Shown here in pieces: positions 58,960-64,000 of a DNA stretch of 64,000 nt; within the stretch, counting starts at the first letter, position 1, and each line of letters opens with the position of its first letter. The stretch lies in contig NW_026526027.1 in assembly GCF_010183535.1 (NCBI RefSeq), positions 62,001 through 126,000 of the forward strand, read 5' to 3'. Position numbers and translations under genes: made by a program. The notes under the pieces were generated by a model, which ran no database searches, was not told the DNA's origin, and worked only from the letters and a program-made list of their open reading frames with translations. The DNA comes from Caenorhabditis remanei. Taxonomy: Eukaryota; Nematoda; Chromadorea; Rhabditida; Rhabditidae.

Positions 58960-59568
58960 TTAAACCAACCAATTTTCTTCATCGCTGATACCATCAACAT
59001 CCTCGAATCCTTCGTCCTCGTTCTCATATTCTTCGTCTTCAGATTCTTTTTCATTCGAGTCATCCGAGTCTTCTAACTCTATGTGTCGTAGTAACTCGTT
59101 ATTGTCTTCATCACCTTTTCTGAGTGAATCTTCTTTTCTCCGCATTTCCAATTCTGCACGATCATGTTCTCTTTCAACGTTCTCCAACTCCTCTAAATAT
59201 TCATTCATTGAAACTCTATTTTCTGGTTTCCAGTTGACAATGTTTTCATTTAATTCTTCAATTTTCGTTGCTAATTCCGATTTAACAACTTTCAGTTCTT
59301 TTATAGAAATGTCGTGAACCGCATAACCACCATTCGCTTTGAGAAGCTGTAGTAAATGTGGTAGGTGCTCAGGATCCGGGAGAGTCAGCGTGTTTTCCGG
59401 ACAATTGCAGACTGTTGGAACACCTCGTTGACCATGAAGCTTGCAATACGGGGAATTCCAATGAAAATGCATTTCCAAAACTTCATCGCATTTTTTGGCT
59501 CTTTGAAGTGAGAAATCCGTATCAGCGGTATTATGGTCAACATTAATTTCATTTTGATTATGGTCCAT
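58960..59568 (-). CDS. single-exon acidic coiled-coil protein, unrecognised
   Basis: One exon of 202 residues, unlike the multi-exon genes around it. A cysteine/histidine cluster near residues 32-55 (MHFHWNSPYCKLHGQ, then VCNC) could bind a metal. A likely coiled coil follows at about residues 90-155 (KELKVVKSELATKIEELNEN and EELENVEREHDRAELEMRRK). The last 45 residues are very acidic (DSDDSNEKESEDEEYENEDE). I know no family with this layout. Lack of introns suggests either a small intronless gene or a retro-copy; no poly(A) tract or target duplication was seen. It converges on the epsin gene. Confidence 0.65.
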   Translation of the reverse strand: MDHNQNEINVDHNTADTDFSLQRAKKCDEVLEMHFHWNSPYCKLHGQRGVPTVCNCPENTLTLPDPEHLPHLLQLLKANGGYAVHDISIKELKVVKSELATKIEELNENIVNWKPENRVSMNEYLEELENVEREHDRAELEMRRKEDSLRKGDEDNNELLRHIELEDSDDSNEKESEDEEYENEDEGFEDVDGISDEENWLV

Positions 59569-60036
59569 TGCTGTAAAGTTATGTGAATGTCAAACAACAA
59601 TTTAAAATTTATGTCGCTGGAGAAATAGTCCTTCTTGGACAAAAATCAATCAAAACTCAAAATTTTCCTTTGTTTTACATTCTGGTTTTGTTATTGGTAA
59701 CGGCGAGCCGACTGTTCCTCTATTTTGGTATTAGGTAACATTCTTACATTTGTATAAACATGAATGAACATTTTTGTGAATGCCCTGACCACAATGCATT
59801 TCGTCTTATTTTAAAAATGAAGTCAGAACAGTGGCACAGTGTATTATAACAACCAGAAAAAAGTTAAATTACCAATTTGAATGGAAAATTGAGTGAGCGA
59901 ACCGATGACGATGAATTGGAGGACAATGATTGAGTGAAACTAGCAGGGTCTTTTTTAGTTGCGGTACCAGCTGTTTATTTTAATGCAATAGTTTGTTTTG
60001 TTTTTTCTGAACTAGAGAGTATCATAAAAACGCTAA
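59569..60036. other. intergenic
   Basis: 5' flank of the acidic single-exon gene running up to the fold-back element. Nothing recognised. Confidence 0.5.
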
Positions 60037-61463
60037 CATGGAATGTATTTTGACTGCCCCCCCTAAAGTACCGATTTTTTTTGCTCAATCGATGAGTTTT
60101 TCCACGACAAAATAACTCATAAAGGGTTTTCCTGTGACGTGACCTCGTTTTTGAAAAATTGAGATTTTTCGAAAATGCGATTTTTTCGAAAAAAAAAGTT
60201 TATCAATTTTTTTCATTTTTTTCCTGATTTGTTCAGAAAAAGGGTTTTGCGAATGATTGTAGCAAATTTGATGTAGTTTTTGGCAAAAATACGAAACATA
60301 TGAAAAAACAATTTTTTGGTCCTGAAATAGGTAAAAATGTGACACCCTCCAAAAAAAAATTTTTTTTTTTGAGAATACCGGGGGTTTTGAATGTTTGGTA
60401 AAAAAGTACAACTTATCTGGATCATTTTGGCATATAGCAGTATAGCAACTCCCGATCGAAAATTGAGGAAAAAATAGGTCTGAAAATTTTCATTTTTCGA
60501 AAAAAAGTGACTTGTCGGAAATGAGTTCTAATTTCTGAAATTGACTAAGCTCCAAATAAAATTTTACCGGAACAGTAATTTCCAAATTACTTTCCACTAT
60601 TTTCAAACAAAAAACTACATCCTTGTTAACTTCTGTTGTCATAACATTCGTTCAAATATTGCAAGTTTTCTCACGTGGAGAAAGTTCAACTGCTCATAAC
60701 TCTTCTGAAACTGAAGGAAAAAGGCTTAAAAACACAGAGCAACTTAAAAATAATTTTTAATTTTCAAAAATCATATTCGGGCTGTTTTTAGAAAAATATT
60801 TTTTTTTTGATTTTTGATAAGGGGGGACCACATGAAATTTTTTCCGAAACTTGAACAATTTTTTTTTTCGAAAATAAACAGAATTGATAGTTTTTTAGCT
60901 TTTTTGTAGCTAAAAAACTAGTTTTTAGTTCCGGTAAAATTTTATTTGGAGCTTAGTCAATTTCAGAAATTAGAACTCATTTCCGACAAGTCACTTTTTT
61001 TCGAAAAATGAAAATTTTCAGACCTATTTTTTCCTCAATTTTCGATCGGGAGTTGCTATACTGCTATATGCCAAAATGATCCAGATAAGTTGTACTTTTT
61101 TACCAAACACTCAAAACCCCCGGTATTCTCAAAAAAAAAATTTTTTTTTGGAGGGTGTTACATTTTTACCTATTTCAGGACCAAAAAATTGTTTTTTCAT
61201 ATGTTTCGTATTTTTGCCAAAAACTACATAAAATTTGCTACAATTATCCGCAAAACCCTTTTTCTGAACAAATCAGGAAAAAAATGAAAAAAATTGATAA
61301 ACTTTTTTTTTCGAAAAAATCGCATTTTCGAAAAATCTCAATTTTTCAAAAACGAGGTCACGTCACAGGAAAACCCTTTATGAGTTATTTTGTCTTGGGA
61401 AAACTCATCGAATGAGCAAAAAAAATCGGTACTTTAGGGGGGGCAGTCAAAATACATTCCATG
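60037..61463. mobile_element. 1.4-kb fold-back element with CATGGAATG ends
   Basis: A palindrome with arms of about 650-700 bp, opening CATGGAATGTATTTTGACTG and closing with the inverse. TAA flanks both sides (60034-60036 and 61464-61466). The internal sequence differs from the 16961-18551 element although the nine end bases agree, so the ends are the family marker. Mirror frames in the arms (60085-60425 and 61090-61415) are artefacts. No transposase. Confidence 0.85.
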
Positions 61464-62354
61464 TAAGAGCAGCTGCACTAAATTCACAGGTGTGCTGTTG
61501 CGAGTGGATATTTTTGTCTTTTTCTAAGAATTTTTGATAGACAGTTGCAATCTCATGGACTTGCGTAACTGACCAATCATGGTTTTTAGTTAAAAAACTT
61601 CCTTTTTGTTGTGTTCTCATTAAGTCTGTTTGTTTGTCAGTTTATCCGGATGTTCTATTAATTTATAGAAATCTGTAGAAAAAATGATGAGAACTAGGAA
61701 ATCGCAGTTTTGTGTCTACGGTTGTCTAAATCTTCTTTAGCACTTTTTTCTCAGTAAATCTGTCTGTGTGTCAGTTCATCCGGATCTCTATTTCTTTACA
61801 GAAAAGCTTGGGTTAGTCTGAAAGCTGACGTTAACAAAATAAAATTGGCACGTAATGAATATTTTTAAATTTTTCAAAAGAAACATTAAAAACGAAAAAT
61901 TTAAGTATTGATAAATTAACCTTAATTCTAACTCAATTTAGAACTTTTGCAGCACTGTACTATGTATTTATAGATTCCGTGGCACCGCGACATATCTAAC
62001 ATTTAAAGGCTTATAAGGTGAAGGTGTGAATATAAGAAATGGGAAACCACAAAATATGGAATGCCACATAGAGAAGAATTGAAGATAATGAAGAAATCAA
62101 TACTTTAACTTGATTTTAGTTTGCAAAAAAATGAAGAGTTATCGCATCAAGACACTGCATAACTAATTTTGTTTCAGAGTTCCACATTTGATCTTTAGAA
62201 AAGTATAATCCTAATCATAATGCTTTTGAAATTTAATTTTATTTAATTAATAAAAACAAATCAAAGATTTAAAATCAAAAGAAAACATACAAATTTAACA
62301 AAAACAAACTTTGAGTTGATTTGATAAAATTGTCATACACATCCATTTTAAACG
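61464..62354. other. intergenic
   Basis: 3' flank of the right-edge gene. It has a short repeated motif (TCAGT(T/C)(T/C)ATCCGGAT at 61639 and 61774) about 135 bp apart with surrounding similarity, suggesting a small tandem duplication. No gene. Confidence 0.5.
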
Positions 62355-63984
62355 TTACGAGATGGTTTGCGTTCTCAAACCTTGAATTTTTTGAATTAAA
62401 AGCATCATGTCGTCCGTTTTATCCAAACTCTGAAGCAAAAACTCCTCGATACCAAAATTAAAGAACTGAACATAAGTGACAGGCTTTTCCAAAAACATTT
62501 TGATAATACGATCTCTATAGATTTCAGAGGCATTAATTAAATAATATGATAGAACTTCATAGACATCGTCCAGTGGTTGGTTTATCAACTCCGTGTATTT
62601 GATAATTTGATTAAACACTTCAATGTCATTGACCGCATAGGTCTCAGATTCTATCTCTTTGATCTGTTCAAGAAGTTTGTCAGCATACTTTTCTATAGAT
62701 GGACACTCAATTATTAGTCGGGAAATTTCGTATTTTCTGTACATTGAAGGGTGAACCTCAAATTCTTGGAAAAATGCGGCAGCTTTCGTTATCTGAAATC
62801 CATATGTACACATATTGTACATATAATTAAAAAAAACTAACCTGTTCAGTATTTCCCCACAACAAACATTGCGCAAAGTTTCTCATGAAAATGTCTCCAA
62901 CTGCAGCACGTAGGCGTATTACTTCTTCTTCCTCTTCTTGATTTCTTTCAATAATAAGCTCCTCTCCTTCACTTTCAACTCCGGAGTCATTTTCTTCCTC
63001 CGCTTCTTCAATAACATCTTCTACATTGATATCATCATCATCATTGTCATCTGGAGTTTGGAGCTCTTCATTCTCTTCTATTTCGTCGTTTTCATCTATT
63101 TCCTCCTCTCCTTCATTATCGCTATATTCCATATCTTCGTCGACAGCTTCATTGTATAGAATAAATCGGTCGACATTGTCGACTAATCGTTTAGCCTCCA
63201 CAATTTCGTTACTATCATCAATTGCTTGATCATACAATTCAAAGTACAAGTCCAAACTAAAATTCAGACTGTCCAAGAGCCGGTAAGCAAGTTTTACCTG
63301 CAAAATAATTATTTCATCTCGAACAAATTATCTATAAGATTATTCAAATCTTGGATGTGCTCTAAATGAACTACATTTGTTACGTTAAAATTACTTCAGT
63401 AATAATTGTGGACTAAGTGCGGTTATTCCGGGTACTTGGCATTAACTTTCAACTTTTAAAACAATACGATGGTAAAACTTACACAATTCATATTTACATT
63501 CTGCAGCAAATTCATTACAAGATTTACGGCATGCTGAGAAGGCATTTGTCCTCCGCATTCCATTTTAACTCCAGCAAGAAAGTCTTCAAAAAGAAGTGAC
63601 TGTTCCTCTATGAGTTGAGCATCTTTTATTTCTTTGTATGTGAATGCTAGTTTTCGAGCAGATTCATTGGTTGCAGCATATCTCGAAATGATGTACGGTA
63701 GATTGCACCTATCAAACACCTCAACCGTTGTAGGAAATTTATCAAGAGTATTGATAGCGTCGGTGATCTGAATAAAGAACGGAGTTTAGAGATACAAAAT
63801 AAATTTTCTTCAGAATGTGACCAATTTCCAATAAGAAGAAGATTGAAACATTACAAATTCATCCATTATAGGTTGTTGGAAGTTGACGTGTATCCAAAAT
63901 GAAAGATGTTCTTACCTTTGCTTCTGCCATGCCAGCTTTCATCATGATTGCTAGAACTTGATACTGCATTTCAGTTTGATCCAT
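62355..63984 (-). CDS. acidic helical protein, unrecognised, probably partial at the window edge
   Basis: Four exons are seen: from 63984 (or beyond) to 63916, 63767-63483, 63297-62842 and 62792-62355, all in phase 0. The visible part has about 416 residues. It is mostly helical (IIECPSIEKYADKLLEQIKE and VFNQIIKYTELINQ in the last exon) with a very acidic middle segment of about 70 residues (EYSDNEGEEEIDENDEIEEN). No catalytic motif, membrane span or signal peptide is visible. I do not recognise it; repeated helical hairpins with an acidic linker would fit a scaffold or nuclear protein, but that is only a guess. The methionine at 63984 (MDQTEMQYQV) may be the start or internal, because the frame stays open to the window edge. 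Confidence 0.7.
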
Positions 63985-64000
63985 TCTCGTTTTGCTATTT

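Noticed and set aside
1..64000. CRISPR array or bacterial operon features
   Set aside because: Spliced genes with nematode-type introns throughout; no direct-repeat/spacer array and no ribosome binding sites.

Overview
The window looks like nuclear DNA from a Caenorhabditis nematode, probably not C. elegans itself. It is AT-rich, genes sit on both strands, most introns are about 45-60 bp and end in TTTTCAG, and several start codons lie just after a TTTTCAG or TTTTTAG acceptor, as expected for spliced-leader addition. Rapidly evolving nematode families (DUF3557-like, ET-module-like, F-box-associated-like) and many fold-back DNA elements suggest an autosome arm. All identifications come from reading translated sequence; no database search was run.

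Region 1-16 kb (mostly minus strand): a putative 74-residue small gene (1.3-1.8 kb), a six-exon FAIM-type gene (2.6-3.6 kb), an eleven-exon pre-SET/SET/post-SET protein (6.6-10.1 kb) with a tandemly duplicated internal exon and altered catalytic motifs, and a casein-kinase-1-like pseudokinase locus (12.7-14.7 kb). The last has an in-frame stop and a mariner-type element in its final intron.

Region 16-30 kb: a broken NAA50-like acetyltransferase fragment, a 1.6-kb palindromic element, and two divergently oriented copies of an unrecognised eight-exon gene family. The minus copy (19.5-22.8 kb) is intact and carries a 1.6-kb palindrome in intron 4. The plus copy (26.6-28.4 kb) has a frameshift in exon 2. 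Between them lies a fold-back array with eight RNA polymerase III B-box-like motifs and a minisatellite.

Region 30-50 kb: a small secreted cysteine-rich protein, a LINE reverse-transcriptase relic, a 19-base G tract, a type I membrane protein, two tandem NAA50-like acetyltransferase genes separated by two abutting transposable elements, a 3.7-kb composite of interleaved inverted repeats containing tRNA-like promoter boxes, a one-pass membrane protein, a multi-pass membrane protein and an F-box-associated-like pseudogene.

Region 50-64 kb: a tandem pair of DUF3557-like genes, a complete epsin (ENTH, UIM, clathrin/AP-2/EH-binding motifs), a single-exon acidic protein, another 1.4-kb palindromic element and a multi-exon acidic gene that reaches the right edge. 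There is no operon-like functional cluster: the genes are unrelated housekeeping-type loci (FAIM, epsin) mixed with expanding families and transposable elements.
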